64,000 nt of DNA from Gammaproteobacteria bacterium (GCA_012269545.1 JAAXKB010000046.1:48619-112618); one strand, 5' to 3'. Counted from the first letter of the stretch, positions 28,385-39,153 are shown. Notes: generated by a model from the sequence alone, not told the origin. A program made the numbers and translations.

Positions 28385-31174
28385 TTACTCTGCGTTGCTC
28401 AATGCCTCGATCTGCCCTTCTAGGGTCTGCAGGGTGGCCTGAAGCTCGCCTGCCCGAGTCCGCTCCTTGGCCACCACAGCTTCAGGGGCTTTGGCAACGA
28501 AAGCCTCGTTGCCCAGTTTTTTCTCGATTTTCTCGAGCTCCTGCTGGGCCTTGCTCGCTTCCTTGTTGATCCGCGCGCGCTCTGCGTCTAAGTCGATCAG
28601 ACCGGCCAAGGGCACCATGACCTTTAACTCGCCGACCAAGCTCAGGGCATTCAGCGGCGGCTCGGTATCTTCAGTAAGCCATTCGACAGAAGTGACGTTG
28701 GCCAGTCGTGACAGCATGTCTTCGGCTTGCTGTGCGTTGCTACGGTCGGCAGCGTCGCCGCCTTGCAGCAACAGCGGGATCTCTTGGCTGGGTTTGATGT
28801 TCGCCTCGCCGCGGATAGTACGAATGCCGGTGATAACGGATTTGAGCCATTCGATCTGCGCTTCGGCAGGTTCGTTAGCGGGCATATCGTCGGGTTGCGG
28901 ATAGGTTTGCAGCATGATGCTGGCGGCGTCATCGCCGTTGAGCAGGCCCAGTCTTGCGGCTACCTGCTGCCACAGGGTTTCGGTAATAAACGGCATCACC
29001 GGGTGCGCCGTACGCAGCAGAATTTCCAATACCTGCAGCAGGGCCCTCTGAGTGCCTGCTCGCGCAGCGGGATCCGCCTCTTTGTTCCACAGTAATGGTT
29101 TGCTCAGTTCCAAATACCAGTCGCAGTATTCGTGCCAGGCAAATTCGTAGACCGTGTTGGCGTAAATGTCGAACCGGTAGGTGTCCAAGGCAAAGCGCGC
29201 ATCTGTGATCATGCGATGGCATTTGCTCACGATCCACTGGTCAACGGCTCCCGGGGCCGGAATCACCGTCAGATCGAGGTCCTCAGTATTCATCAGCACA
29301 AACTTAGAGGCATTCCACAGCTTGTTGCAGAAGTTGCGATAACCCTCAATGCGGTTGGTATCAAAGCGTACGTCACGGCCGGTAGTGGCTAAGGCAGCAA
29401 AGGTGAAGCGCAAAGCGTCGCTGCCGTATGCCGCGATACCCTCGGGGAAGTCTTTGCGCGTTTGCTTTTCGATCCGCTTCGCCATCTTGGGCTGGGTCAG
29501 GTTACTGGTGCGCTTGGCGACCAGAGACTCCAAGTCGATGCCATCAATGAAATCCAGGGGATCGAGCCCGTTGCCCTTGGTTTTCGACATTTTCTGACCC
29601 TCGGCATCCTTAATCAGACCGTGGATGTAGACCGTGTGGAACGGAATTTTGTCGGTAAAGTGCAGGGTCATCATAATCATGCGGGCAACCCAAAAGAAAA
29701 TGATGTCGTGACCGGTGATCAGCGTATTGGTGGGCAGAAAACGCTCCAGTTCCGGTGTTTCTTCGGGCCAACCCAAGGTGGCGAAGGGCCACAGGGCGGA
29801 AGAGAACCAGGTTTCCAGCACGTCATCGTCTGCGCTGAGCGCGATGTCTTCGGTCAGCCCGTATTTTTGTCGTGCTTTGGCTTCGTCTTCGGCCACGTAG
29901 ACGTTGCCTTGGTCATCGTAAAACGCTGGAACCCGATGCCCCCACCACTGTTGACGGCTGATGCACCAGTCTTTGAGGTCGCGCATCCATGCGAAATAGG
30001 TGTTTTCGTACTGCTTGGGTACGAATTGAATGTCCCCATTTTCTACGGCAGCGATGGCGGGTTCGGCAAGCGGGCCGATTTTCACAAACCATTGATCGGT
30101 TAGCAGTGGTTCGATGATGGCATTAGAGCGATCGCCCCGAGGCACCATCAGCTTGTGATCCTTGATCTCGTCCAGCAAGCCCAAGGTGTCCAGATCCGCG
30201 ACAACTTGTTTGCGTGCAGCAAGACGATCCAAGCCCTGATACGCCTCGGGCGCAGCGTCGTTAATGGCGGCTTCCGGGGTGAAGATATTAATCAGCGGCA
30301 AATCGTGGCGAGCGCCCATTTCGTTATCGTTAAAGTCATGAGCCGGGGTGATTTTTACGCAGCCTGTGCCGAACTCGCGATCCACGTAGTCATCGGCAAT
30401 CACAGGGATGCTGCGTCCCACCAGCGGGAGCAGGACATGCTGCCCAACAAGATGCGCGTAACGCTCGTCTTCCGGGTGGACGGCGACAGCCGTGTCGCCC
30501 AGCATGGTTTCGGGGCGGGTCGTCGCAACGACCAAATAATCTTTGCCGTCCAGGGTTTTCGCGTCATTGGCCAAGGGATAACGGAAATGCCACAGGTGGC
30601 CTTGTTCTTCGTTGTTCTCCACCTCAAGGTCGGAGATCGCCGTGCCCAAAGCCGGATCCCAGTTGACCAAACGCTTGCCGCGATAAATCAGTCCTTCGTC
30701 GAACAGTCGGATGAACACCTGCTGCACGGCTGTTGCGTAGCCCTCGTCCATGGTGAAGCGTTCTCGAGACCAGTCGATACTGGATCCCATGCGGCGGATT
30801 TGCTGCGAAATAGTGCCACCGGATTCTTCTTTCCATGCCCAAACGCGATCAATAAACGAGGCCCGGCCGAGGTCATGGCGATTTAAGTTTTCTTCCGCCA
30901 GCTGGCGCTCAACCAACATCTGAGTCGCGATGCCCGCATGATCCGTACCCATTTGCCACAGTGCGCCGGCGCCTTGCATGCGCTGATATCGAATCAACGT
31001 GTCCATCAAAGTTTGGTTGAACGCATGGCCCATATGCAGGGTGCCGGTAACGTTGGGCGGAGGGATCAGTATGCAATAACCGTCGCCGCTGTCGCTGGCC
31101 TTGAAAAACTCTGCCTTTTCCCAGTGCTCGTAAAGGCTCTGCTCGATCGCTTCCGGATTGAAGTTATTGTCCAT
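28385..31174 (-). CDS. valS: Valyl-tRNA synthetase
   Basis: Class I aminoacyl-tRNA synthetase of 929 residues, the typical bacterial length. The HIGH-type motif is [15 protein letters not shown] near the N terminus and the KMSKS-type motif is [10 protein letters not shown] in the middle. The editing domain lies between, and the C terminus has the coiled coil ([21 protein letters not shown]) that binds tRNA. It follows pepA and holC on the minus strand, a common gammaproteobacterial order. Confidence 0.97.
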   Translation of the reverse strand: MDNNFNPEAIEQSLYEHWEKAEFFKASDSGDGYCILIPPPNVTGTLHMGHAFNQTLMDTLIRYQRMQGAGALWQMGTDHAGIATQMLVERQLAEENLNRHDLGRASFIDRVWAWKEESGGTISQQIRRMGSSIDWSRERFTMDEGYATAVQQVFIRLFDEGLIYRGKRLVNWDPALGTAISDLEVENNEEQGHLWHFRYPLANDAKTLDGKDYLVVATTRPETMLGDTAVAVHPEDERYAHLVGQHVLLPLVGRSIPVIADDYVDREFGTGCVKITPAHDFNDNEMGARHDLPLINIFTPEAAINDAAPEAYQGLDRLAARKQVVADLDTLGLLDEIKDHKLMVPRGDRSNAIIEPLLTDQWFVKIGPLAEPAIAAVENGDIQFVPKQYENTYFAWMRDLKDWCISRQQWWGHRVPAFYDDQGNVYVAEDEAKARQKYGLTEDIALSADDDVLETWFSSALWPFATLGWPEETPELERFLPTNTLITGHDIIFFWVARMIMMTLHFTDKIPFHTVYIHGLIKDAEGQKMSKTKGNGLDPLDFIDGIDLESLVAKRTSNLTQPKMAKRIEKQTRKDFPEGIAAYGSDALRFTFAALATTGRDVRFDTNRIEGYRNFCNKLWNASKFVLMNTEDLDLTVIPAPGAVDQWIVSKCHRMITDARFALDTYRFDIYANTVYEFAWHEYCDWYLELSKPLLWNKEADPAARAGTQRALLQVLEILLRTAHPVMPFITETLWQQVAARLGLLNGDDAASIMLQTYPQPDDMPANEPAEAQIEWLKSVITGIRTIRGEANIKPSQEIPLLLQGGDAADRSNAQQAEDMLSRLANVTSVEWLTEDTEPPLNALSLVGELKVMVPLAGLIDLDAERARINKEASKAQQELEKIEKKLGNEAFVAKAPEAVVAKERTRAGELQATLQTLEGQIEALSNAE

Positions 31175-31207
31175 GATGACTTTGATAATGCTCTGTAGAC
31201 ACGGTGG

Positions 31208-31663
31208 TTACTGATCCCAGTCTTCCAATGCGTGGTGATGCAATGGATAACCCCGTTGACGATAAAATTTGTAGTGGTCGCGCCGTAACGCTTTGCTCTC
31301 ATCGACGATGATCTCGGCGACCCGATCGAAGCGGCCAAAAAAGCTGGGCACATCGCTGCCCAGATTGATCAGTAAACCGGTGTCGTGGCTGGGTTCCTGC
31401 CAGCCAATGTGCACGGGGTGTTGATCTCGCGCGCTTTTTTGGGATTCAGCTTGCTCGAGACCATCAATGATTGCGTGAGGCACCAGACGATGTTTCGGGT
31501 AGTCCCACATGAGTTCATCAATGGCGACTGCCTGCTGCTGGTCATCCACGCGAATGTGGACAGCCAGCCCACTGCTCAACGCCTTGAGACTCAAGCGACA
31601 GGCAAAGCGCAGGCTGGCCTCTAGGTCTTTATCGGGTAGCTGGTAAAAGTCGACGCGGGTCAT
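31208..31663 (-). CDS. holC: DNA polymerase III chi subunit
   Basis: 151 residues matching HolC, the clamp-loader accessory protein that binds single-strand binding protein. The start TRVDFYQL, the VDDQQQAVAIDELMW segment and the LLINLGSDVPSFFGRFDRVAEI core are typical. It sits 33 bases upstream of valS and 20 bases downstream of pepA, as part of the pepA-holC-valS transcript. Confidence 0.93.
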   Translation of the reverse strand: MTRVDFYQLPDKDLEASLRFACRLSLKALSSGLAVHIRVDDQQQAVAIDELMWDYPKHRLVPHAIIDGLEQAESQKSARDQHPVHIGWQEPSHDTGLLINLGSDVPSFFGRFDRVAEIIVDESKALRRDHYKFYRQRGYPLHHHALEDWDQ

Positions 31664-31683
31664 GTTTTAGCTGGCTCGTTCGA

Positions 31684-33135
31684 TTACAGGCCGCCTTCGG
31701 CGACAAGGTAATCGAACAATTGAGCGACAGGCCGACCGCTGGATCCTTTGGCAGCGCCGTTGAGGAAGGAACTGCCAGCAATGTCCATGTGTGCCCACTT
31801 ACAGCCTTTGACAAAGCGGGACAAGAAGCAGGCGGCAGTGACGCTTCCTGCGCCGCGGCCGCCGACGTTGGCCATGTCCGCAAAGTTTGTGTTTAACCCA
31901 GCCTGGTACTCATCCCACAAGGGCAGACGCCAGCTGCGATCTCCGCTGCGCTCCCCCGCTGCGGTAATCGCGTCGGCCAGCTCGTCGTCGTTAGCGAACA
32001 ATCCGCTGGCGTGACTACCCAGTGCCATGATGCAAGCGCCTGTTAGCGTGGCCACATCGATAATGGCGCGAGGCTTGTAGGTCTGTACATGGGTGAGTGC
32101 ATCACAGAGCACCAATCGGCCTTCCGCGTCGGTGTTTAGAATTTCGATGGTCTGACCCGATGCCGAGGTGACGATGTCACCGGGCCTGCTGGCTCGACCA
32201 CTGGGCATGTTTTCTGCCGCGGCGACAACGGTGACCAGATTGATGGGCAGCCGGGCTTCAATGGCGGCCTTGGTAACGCCCAATACAGCGGCAGCTCCGC
32301 ACATATCGAATTTCATTTCGTCCATCGTGGGCGGGGGTTTCAATGAAATGCCTCCGGTATCAAAGGTAATGCCCTTGCCGACCAAGGCGATGGGTGCCTC
32401 ATTCTTCTTGCCACCGCTGTAGCGCAAGATGATCATTTTACCCGGCTGGTCACTGCCCTGAGAGACGGACATGAAGGCGCCCATACCCAAGCTGAGCATT
32501 TTCTTTTCATCCAGTGCCGTCACCGTTACGGCCTTATCACGCGCCATCTTGCGTGCCTGAGCGAGTAGGTAAGTGGGTGTGCATACGTTGGGCGGTTCGT
32601 TGCCCAGATCCTTTGCCAAGGTTAGGCCCTCATCCAGCGCGACGCCGAGCTTAATCGCAGCGCGCAGCGCTTTTTGGTCGCCAGTGTTGGCCAGCAATCG
32701 GACCCGCTTCAGGCTGACGGGTTGTTTGGGCTTACTCTTGTAGGCGTTGAATCGATAGCTGGCGTGGCTGATGGCCTGCATGAGGGTCTGGGCTTTCCAA
32801 GCAACGCCTTGGCCTTTGATTTTGGTGCCCAACAGGTGCACGGCTGCCTGAGTAATATTCAAGGCGCTCAACTTTTGCGCGACCAGCCCGGCAATTTTGC
32901 GGTACTGGCTCGGGCTGCAAGAGTCGGCGCCGCCGATGATCAGTACCCGGGCGACCGGGCCATCCAGATTGACACACAAACTTTCGCCGGCCTCGTCCTT
33001 GAAGTCGGTAATCGCGCGGTTCAGCGTCGCGGTGTTTTTCGTGGCTTTGGCGAGACGCTTCGCGATGGCTAAGCTGGTGCCCAAGCAAGGGGTGCGCAAG
33101 GTTGCAAGATCGCTGTTGGCTGAGGCGTAATTCAT
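31684..33135 (-). CDS. pepA: Leucyl aminopeptidase (cytosol aminopeptidase, M17)
   Basis: Two-metal aminopeptidase of 483 residues. The catalytic domain shows VGKGITFDTGGISLKP with metal ligands Lys and Asp, and the M17 signature NTDAEGRLVLCDAL. PepA hexamers also act as DNA-binding proteins in some bacteria. In many gammaproteobacteria lptFG lie divergent to pepA; here a 192-base gap without a recognisable feature separates it from the RDD gene instead. Confidence 0.95.
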   Translation of the reverse strand: MNYASANSDLATLRTPCLGTSLAIAKRLAKATKNTATLNRAITDFKDEAGESLCVNLDGPVARVLIIGGADSCSPSQYRKIAGLVAQKLSALNITQAAVHLLGTKIKGQGVAWKAQTLMQAISHASYRFNAYKSKPKQPVSLKRVRLLANTGDQKALRAAIKLGVALDEGLTLAKDLGNEPPNVCTPTYLLAQARKMARDKAVTVTALDEKKMLSLGMGAFMSVSQGSDQPGKMIILRYSGGKKNEAPIALVGKGITFDTGGISLKPPPTMDEMKFDMCGAAAVLGVTKAAIEARLPINLVTVVAAAENMPSGRASRPGDIVTSASGQTIEILNTDAEGRLVLCDALTHVQTYKPRAIIDVATLTGACIMALGSHASGLFANDDELADAITAAGERSGDRSWRLPLWDEYQAGLNTNFADMANVGGRGAGSVTAACFLSRFVKGCKWAHMDIAGSSFLNGAAKGSSGRPVAQLFDYLVAEGGL

Positions 33136-33327
33136 GGTTGTTCTATCCCCGGTTTTGGTAATGGGCTGTGACTGTTATGAGCTCATGTCGCGTGCAATGA
33201 TTTCGCAGCGAAAACGACGCCGCGACAGGGTGAGCAGATGCAATCGCTGAAGGGGCACAAGATTACCCTGATAGCGGTCGTGGATCTATTACGTTGGGAT
33301 AACGGTGAGGTGGGGTCGAGCCTTGCC

Positions 33328-33777
33328 TCAAGATGATGCGGGCTCCGGCAAATGCACGACGTAGGTATCACTGATCCTGTCATGCCACGTCTGCTTGTCT
33401 TTGCCCAAAAAGAGCCACGCATAACCCAAACCAAAGCAGGCCAGTGATGCTGGCGCAATCAGCAACCGCAGGGCGATTTGTCGCATGTTGGGTAATCCAC
33501 CGTCGCCGTTCAGAACTCGGATTTTCCAGGCGCGCATGCCCAGCGTTTCACCTTGTTTGCCCCAGCAGTAAGCGAAAAACGCTATGACCTCGACGAGCAG
33601 GGTCAGCTGAAACTCCAACCCAGTGGCCACATCACCGCTCATGGACACCCAGATGAAGCCGGTTAAAAAAAACAGCGCGATAATCAAAAGGCTGTCGTAG
33701 AGCATGGCGCCCAAACGCCTGCCCAAGCCGGCGGGATAGGCTTTTTGCGGCGTGTTTGCGTCTTGGGATTCCGGCAT
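33328..33777 (-). CDS. RDD-family membrane protein
   Basis: 149 residues with an RDD domain: an Arg-Arg and Asp pair in GLGRRLGAMLYDSLL at the N terminus, then three or four hydrophobic spans and the family's GETLGMRAWKIRV loop. The family may include ion exchangers, but the role is unsettled. Its start is three bases from the stop of the thiolase-like gene upstream on the same strand, so it may belong to that transcript. Confidence 0.8.
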   Translation of the reverse strand: MPESQDANTPQKAYPAGLGRRLGAMLYDSLLIIALFFLTGFIWVSMSGDVATGLEFQLTLLVEVIAFFAYCWGKQGETLGMRAWKIRVLNGDGGLPNMRQIALRLLIAPASLACFGLGYAWLFLGKDKQTWHDRISDTYVVHLPEPASS

Positions 33778-33780
33778 AGG

Positions 33781-35238
33781 TTAGAACGTGGCTTCGTGAT
33801 CCGCCAAGTTGACTTGGCGACCGCAAAATTCTTCCCGTGTCATGTTTTGCAGCAGATCGCGATCTTCCGAGATGCCCCATGCGCGGCGGCCATCGTCGAG
33901 CCGCGCGGCGACGAAGGCCTTGGTCACTCCTTCGGGTCCATACATCACGCTGTAACCTTCGACGGTGCCGGCGCCTTGATGCCCGATGACGACATCGCGC
34001 TTCAGGGTGGCATCGACCTGTTCTTGCAGGTCTGCGTGCTGGAACGGCCGTTCGGGTGCTTCCGTGGAGTAGATGCCAAACGCATGCTTGGTAATGTAGC
34101 CGCCGTTGGCAGTGATCATGCCGCGTTTACCGGGATTTTCCCTCAGCAGCTGTGCCATGCGCGCGATGGAATGCATGACGTAGTTGTTTAACGGGCCTCC
34201 CGCAAAAGTGAGACCACCGGTAACCGTGAGGGGTCGATTCATGTCGAAGCCAAGTTCCCGACAGGCGATTTGCACGGCAACTGGAAAACAACTGTAAACG
34301 TCGATCATATCGATATCGTCCGGTGTGAAGCCGGTGAGTTCCAAACACTTGCCGCCGGCCAAGCGAATGGCCGGTGAGCTATGGAAGTTGTCTCGATTCG
34401 AGAAATAGTAATGGTCTTGCGCGTCGGTGCCTGCCCACGGATAGATCCATTTGTCTTTGGCAATGCCAAGCGCCTTGGCCTTCTCCTCAGACACCAGAAT
34501 CAGAGCCGCCGCTTGATCCACATTGTTGTTGGAATTCATCAGTTTAGGGTAGGGGAAGGATACGGGGCGATTCGTGTTTGAAATGGTGCGGATTTCTTCC
34601 GCACTCTTCGCTTCGCGAATCCATGCGTTCGGGTTGTCGGCGGCGACGTCGCTAAAGCCAGCCCACAGCTTGGAAATGTGCTTAAGATGCGCATCGACGC
34701 TCAGTCCGGTGGCGTGTCTCAGCGCGGTTTCCATAATCGGATAAATTTGAATCGGCCGGCCTAGGCGAATGGCGATTTCCGCTTCGTGACGCATGTCCTT
34801 CTCGGCACCAATCAATCGATCCGGTGTGCCGGGCAGTTCCATCCAGCCAAGGTCCTGTCCCGCTTTTGCAGCTTTTGCCTGAGTGTTACCGCATTCGGCG
34901 CCGGTCAAAATGATGATGTCGTGTTGGCCAGACTGGATATCTAGGGCGCTCTGGTTGAGTACGGTCTGCACAAAGTTGCCGCCATAGGGCGACAACACGG
35001 TTTCCGCATTTGGGCTGCCGATGGCCTGAGCCACGGCGCGCCCTGGATCCTGATACGGCCACAAGCCACGAATAACGCGAACGGAACCTGCATCCAGCAG
35101 AGCCTTGGAGCCTGCGTCCTGTGCAGCGGCGTTGACCGCCTCAATCATCAGCTGTACCGGCTCCTTGGCAGATTCAAAGTCTGTGAAGCGTTGCTCCAAG
35201 TGGCTGATACCAACCAAAACAGGGGTGTGCTGGGTCAT
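33781..35238 (-). CDS. Thiolase-like (SCP2-type) acetyl-CoA acetyltransferase family protein
   Basis: 485 residues of the thiolase superfamily. Recognisable parts are the N-terminal VLVGISHLEQRF strand, the middle SGQHDIIILTGAECGN, and the C-terminal half with DVYSCFPVAVQIACREL and TVTGGLTFAGGPLNNYVMHS, followed by an extra C-terminal domain seen in this branch. The standard CSSG/CGSG nucleophile motif is not visible, so the chemistry may not be that of a classical thiolase. ATG 35238 gives the conserved MTQHTPVLVG start; the frame opens 63 bases earlier. It lies in the minus catabolic arm. Confidence 0.75.
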   Translation of the reverse strand: MTQHTPVLVGISHLEQRFTDFESAKEPVQLMIEAVNAAAQDAGSKALLDAGSVRVIRGLWPYQDPGRAVAQAIGSPNAETVLSPYGGNFVQTVLNQSALDIQSGQHDIIILTGAECGNTQAKAAKAGQDLGWMELPGTPDRLIGAEKDMRHEAEIAIRLGRPIQIYPIMETALRHATGLSVDAHLKHISKLWAGFSDVAADNPNAWIREAKSAEEIRTISNTNRPVSFPYPKLMNSNNNVDQAAALILVSEEKAKALGIAKDKWIYPWAGTDAQDHYYFSNRDNFHSSPAIRLAGGKCLELTGFTPDDIDMIDVYSCFPVAVQIACRELGFDMNRPLTVTGGLTFAGGPLNNYVMHSIARMAQLLRENPGKRGMITANGGYITKHAFGIYSTEAPERPFQHADLQEQVDATLKRDVVIGHQGAGTVEGYSVMYGPEGVTKAFVAARLDDGRRAWGISEDRDLLQNMTREEFCGRQVNLADHEATF

Positions 35239-35338
35239 GGGTCTCTCCAAAAAAACATTAGTACGTTTGGCCCAGATCCTATGATCTGACAAGGGCGCCA
35301 ATCGATCTACTATACATTAGCCGAGCCTGCTTTTTGTG

Positions 35339-35950
35339 TTACCAATGGGTCAGGGTGACCTCGCCCTTGGGCGTTTGCAGTTGTGCGCTGAATGCGTTGA
35401 CGCCGTGGCTGACGGGCTGCTGCAGATTCAGATCCATTAACAGAGACTGATAGGTTTTGGCATTGTCCGCGCTGATGCTGAAACGACTGAGCTGGCAGCC
35501 GGTGGGCGTCGAATGTGCCGGATGAGGAGAGTTCTGCCAGTCGATGAAGAACGGCATGTGTTCGTCGCGCAAGAACAGCAGTTGCCAGGCTAACTCGATA
35601 CCGTCAGGAGTCGTCCTGCTCATGTCGATAATTTCGCGGCTAACCAAGCCATTATTGCCTGCCAGATCGGCAACTCGCTGCAGGTTGTCGCAGGCGATGG
35701 CCCAGCTGCGAATCCCGGACCCGCCGTGCTCGTGCAGTAACTGCCCGGTGGTGCCAGTGAGGTCTTGAGCAGGATCCGGGGCGATGATTTCCAGATACTG
35801 GCGGTTGTCGAGGGACAGTAGTGCGTTGCGCGTGCCGACGCCCGGATGAGAACCGCCCGGAGCAGGCATGACGCCCGTCAGTTCATAGATTTCATCGATT
35901 CCGGTCTGCAAATCCGCGCAGGCAAACATGATGTGGTCGAGCTGGGTCAT
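35339..35950 (-). CDS. VOC/glyoxalase-like domain protein
   Basis: 203 residues with the glyoxalase-like fold of the Glyoxalase_3 group: LDHIMFACADLQTGIDEI at the start and RNALLSLDNRQYLEIIAPDP, which holds the Glu typical of metal binding. Such proteins act as isomerases or ring-cleaving enzymes, or have no known activity. ATG 35950 is preferred; an in-frame ATG lies nine bases upstream. It lies between the PHP and thiolase-like genes on the same strand. Confidence 0.75.
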   Translation of the reverse strand: MTQLDHIMFACADLQTGIDEIYELTGVMPAPGGSHPGVGTRNALLSLDNRQYLEIIAPDPAQDLTGTTGQLLHEHGGSGIRSWAIACDNLQRVADLAGNNGLVSREIIDMSRTTPDGIELAWQLLFLRDEHMPFFIDWQNSPHPAHSTPTGCQLSRFSISADNAKTYQSLLMDLNLQQPVSHGVNAFSAQLQTPKGEVTLTHW

Positions 35951-36002
35951 AAATCGCATGCCTTCCTCTGAATTTTCTTCTAACGCTCATTCTTGTTGGC
36001 TT

Positions 36003-36024
36003 CGCTCCGCTCAATGACGGAGCG
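36003..36024. terminator. Stem-loop between PHP and VOC genes
   Basis: CGCTCCG (36003-36009) pairs with CGGAGCG (36018-36024) around an eight-base loop, 18 bases past the PHP-domain gene stop on the minus strand. No T-run follows, so it may be a weak terminator or an mRNA-stabilising element. Confidence 0.35.
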
Positions 36025-36041
36025 TCAAGTGGCTGCCGAGC

Positions 36042-37367
36042 CTACTGACTTGAGAGAGTGATTCTTGCGGTTTTGTCCGGCTCAATCAAAGCGTTCAAAA
36101 CATCGAAGTCCAACGTGATCACTGCTTCCCGATCATCGACGTGCATGCCAACTGCGGTCACAGCGTTAGGAGCGATCTCTACAACGCCAGTTTGGCTGGT
36201 CAGGTGCGCGCCGGAACGTTCGCGGAGTTGGAATAATGCGTCGGAGGTGTTGCGGATGTTCACCAAGGTTCGATAGCCGGTGTTGTCGATAGACTCGATC
36301 TGTAAGGACGCTGCGAGTAATTGCTGCATATGGGCCTTGCGGCCTATAAGCATGTTTTTCCACCAGACGATGGTGCGGCGCGCAAACAGTGCTTCTCTCA
36401 TGGCGTGAAGTGAATCTCCATTGGACAGCAAAAGCGTTACCGGACGATGGCCGGGGTTTTGCGCAGCCTCGGGCTGGTAATCCCATTCGATCAACTCATG
36501 CACATCCGAAACGCCGATGAGCGCCAGGTCATGCTTCAGGGCGAGTCGGTGGGCATTTGGATAATAGTGATCGCCGTTGGCAATCTCGATGCCATGCAGC
36601 AGGCCATCCTTTGTCACCGCTGTATGAAAGGGGTTCAGACCAGAATCCACTCGCTCAAAGTCCGGATGGTTCAAAAAAACGAAAGCGCCTTGATCGTTGG
36701 CAGCTTGCAGCACTTCCCGAGCGTCAAATGTTGAGGCGAAGCCGAAATTCCGGATTGCCTCATAGGTGGCGGGGTCAGGGTAGGGGCGCCAGACCTCATT
36801 ACCATCGACCTCGACAGCATGGGCGCCATGGAACAAAGGGCTTTGCTCGACGGTAAAAGCGTGGGCCTGTTCACGGGTGGGGAATTCCGTGTGAGGCAAA
36901 GACTCTGTGGCCGTTTGTTGTTTCACCAAGGGGTTGGCGTCTTTGATAAAGACTGCATTGATGTGGCCTTCATCGCCGGTTCGTGTGATTTCGACTCCGG
37001 GAATAATTTTGACGGGCTGTCCCTCCGCGGCTCTTACGGCTTCTTCATAGGCCCGGTTGCGATCCGGATGAGGGATGTCCGACAAATGCGGCTGGAACTC
37101 CAGATGCTCGGTAATTGCCAAGCCGTCGAGGCCGTCGCGCAGTGCTTCCGACACTCGAATGGTTGGCCAAACATGGCCGTCTGAAAAAACACTGTGTGTA
37201 TGCAGATCCAGTACCAGCGTCTGGAAGTTCTCGGTATCGGGAAAGTGGATGTGTCGTTCAGGCGTAGCGCCCGGCTCCACCGGGCCATGGGCGAGCGAGC
37301 TTTGGCTGATACTCAACATGAGCCCGAAGCAAAGAGCAGCAGGGTACAGTGGCAATGTTTGACGCAT
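36042..37367 (-). CDS. Secreted PHP-domain phosphoesterase (Sb-PDE-like)
   Basis: 441 residues with an N-terminal signal peptide (hydrophobic LYPAALCFGLMLS, cleavage near SLAHG), so it acts outside the cytoplasm. The PHP metal-binding motifs are clear: DLHTHSVFSDG, AITEHLEF, GVEITR, LNHPDFE and IGVSDVH. The family hydrolyses phosphodiesters or phosphonate/phosphate esters, and the Sb-PDE name comes from a marine Sphingobium enzyme. ATG 37367 has an AAGGAG site. It may release phosphate from an organic substrate imported by the neighbouring symporter. Confidence 0.8.
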   Translation of the reverse strand: MRQTLPLYPAALCFGLMLSISQSSLAHGPVEPGATPERHIHFPDTENFQTLVLDLHTHSVFSDGHVWPTIRVSEALRDGLDGLAITEHLEFQPHLSDIPHPDRNRAYEEAVRAAEGQPVKIIPGVEITRTGDEGHINAVFIKDANPLVKQQTATESLPHTEFPTREQAHAFTVEQSPLFHGAHAVEVDGNEVWRPYPDPATYEAIRNFGFASTFDAREVLQAANDQGAFVFLNHPDFERVDSGLNPFHTAVTKDGLLHGIEIANGDHYYPNAHRLALKHDLALIGVSDVHELIEWDYQPEAAQNPGHRPVTLLLSNGDSLHAMREALFARRTIVWWKNMLIGRKAHMQQLLAASLQIESIDNTGYRTLVNIRNTSDALFQLRERSGAHLTSQTGVVEIAPNAVTAVGMHVDDREAVITLDFDVLNALIEPDKTARITLSSQ

Positions 37368-37495
37368 CTTTATCTCCTTGCACAGACAGCAAGCCAAGAG
37401 CTTGGCCGAAGTTATAGCGTCATGCTACCCGTTCCTCGCCAGAGGTGCGCATGGTGCACCTCTCAGAATGAATCGCGGTTTAGACCGGCGAGCGC

Positions 37496-39055
37496 CTACT
37501 GCGCTGCAAACAGTTCCTCAACGTGGGACTGGTCCAGTGGCTGCGTCAGCTTAGAGACCACGACAGTTAGAACGATGGACACGATTTCCCCCATCACAGC
37601 GCAGGAGTAGGGATTCGGGCCTTCACCGCGCAGCCATGTTACAGCTCCCTCAAGACCCACGGCAGAGAACCAGCTGGGCTCCAATATTTGCGAATGCAGG
37701 ACAATAAAGACGCCAAAACCTCCCAGCAGGCCGGCATACGCGCCTTTCAAGGTGACTCCGGACCACAATGCGCCCAGCACCAAGGGCCCGGCAAAAGCCG
37801 CCATCATGCCGCCGACACCGATCCAGACAACGAGAGACACATTCACATCCATGAGCGACCATGCCATGAGCATACAAATCAGCAGCACGGCAACGGTGGC
37901 CCATCGACTGATCAGCAACACCCGACGGTCTAACTGTTCTTGCGGCATGTCCGGGTGCAGCCTCGGAGCCAGCGTTCTGCGGTACAGATCGTTGGCAATG
38001 ATTTGCGAGGACGAGACCACCAAACCATCCGCCGTGCTCATCACCGCAGACAGGACGCCAACACCGATCAACGCTGCCAACCACGTCGGGAACAGTTCGA
38101 TGAAGAGCAGGGGCAGGGCTTGGTTCGGATTGGCGCCAGAGGCGTACAAAGCGTCGCCAAAGTAGACGCGAGCAAGTAAGCCGCCTACGCCAAGCAGTCC
38201 GAGGGTCAGGCCGAAAATTGCGGCAAGTTTCACGAATTGCAGCCGCGAACTGCTGCTATCCAATGCCCACAGCTTGTTGCCAAGGTGCGGCAGCAAACCC
38301 AGCGGCAAGTGAGCAAAGGCTATGACGAAAATAGACCACCACGAGTGGAACAGCGGTGTATTGGGGTTCGTGGGCGTGACCAGATCTTGGTCCTGTTCGG
38401 CGAGATTATCGACTAGGCCAGAAAATCCGCCCTCCACACCCCAGCCGAGGGCCGTGAGAATAATGACTAAGACGGCGAGCAGAAGCATCATGAACCCCTG
38501 CACCCCGTCGGTCAGAATGTCCGCGTGCGCACCGCCGAGCACGACATAAATCAGCAGGATGAAGGTTGTGATACCCAGAGCCCACATGGAATCCAGTCCC
38601 AGCATGATTTCAAACATCACCACGCCGGAAACCAGCTGGCCTGCAAGATAAAAGAACAGGACGAGTGAAATCAGGGACACCATGAGGCGCACGGTGTCGG
38701 ATTGATAACGGTCACCAAGGTACTCGGGAATGGAGCGGTTACCGAAGCGGTTGCCTGATGAGGCCACCAAGCGCATGGAAATCAAAATGCCGACGTAAAC
38801 ACCTACCGGATACAGGAAATGCATCCACAGAGTAGAAAGGCCCCACTCGTATGACATAGCCGGGCTGCCAAGAAACGTTGCCCCGCTGGCGGTGGAGGCA
38901 GCAAATGCCAGAGCCAAAAACACCGGGCCGTAGGCCCCGCGAGCCGTCGCAAAGTCATCTGCGTGTTTGATTTGGCGTTGGGCGTATACGCCAATGCCGA
39001 CCATCAGGCTCATGTAGCCGAACAAAAATATCCAGGACCAAGTAATCAGACTCAT
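37496..39055 (-). CDS. Sodium:solute symporter (SSS family)
   Basis: 519 residues with about 13 hydrophobic spans, a start that fits the SSS family and an N-terminal FALAFAASTASGATFLGSPAMSYEWG region that forms the sodium site of these symporters. The PutP/PanF-like core couples Na+ to uptake of an organic solute. It follows the selenoprotein gene on the minus strand by 98 bases. A second, distinct SSS gene lies in the plus arm at 45.1 kb, so the region imports at least one organic acid or amino-acid-like compound. Confidence 0.85.
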   Translation of the reverse strand: MSLITWSWIFLFGYMSLMVGIGVYAQRQIKHADDFATARGAYGPVFLALAFAASTASGATFLGSPAMSYEWGLSTLWMHFLYPVGVYVGILISMRLVASSGNRFGNRSIPEYLGDRYQSDTVRLMVSLISLVLFFYLAGQLVSGVVMFEIMLGLDSMWALGITTFILLIYVVLGGAHADILTDGVQGFMMLLLAVLVIILTALGWGVEGGFSGLVDNLAEQDQDLVTPTNPNTPLFHSWWSIFVIAFAHLPLGLLPHLGNKLWALDSSSSRLQFVKLAAIFGLTLGLLGVGGLLARVYFGDALYASGANPNQALPLLFIELFPTWLAALIGVGVLSAVMSTADGLVVSSSQIIANDLYRRTLAPRLHPDMPQEQLDRRVLLISRWATVAVLLICMLMAWSLMDVNVSLVVWIGVGGMMAAFAGPLVLGALWSGVTLKGAYAGLLGGFGVFIVLHSQILEPSWFSAVGLEGAVTWLRGEGPNPYSCAVMGEIVSIVLTVVVSKLTQPLDQSHVEELFAAQ

Positions 39056-39153
39056 AGTACATCTCTCCCCAAGGACCCTACGTTAACCTGAAATGGGTAG
39101 GGTTTGTGGGTCAATTGCCACTTAGGGGCGGCAGTAAATGCTCCTCATTGCAA

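Noticed and set aside
30155..30886. Plus-strand ORF of 243 codons opposite valS
   Set aside because: It is a shadow of valS in another frame, without motifs.
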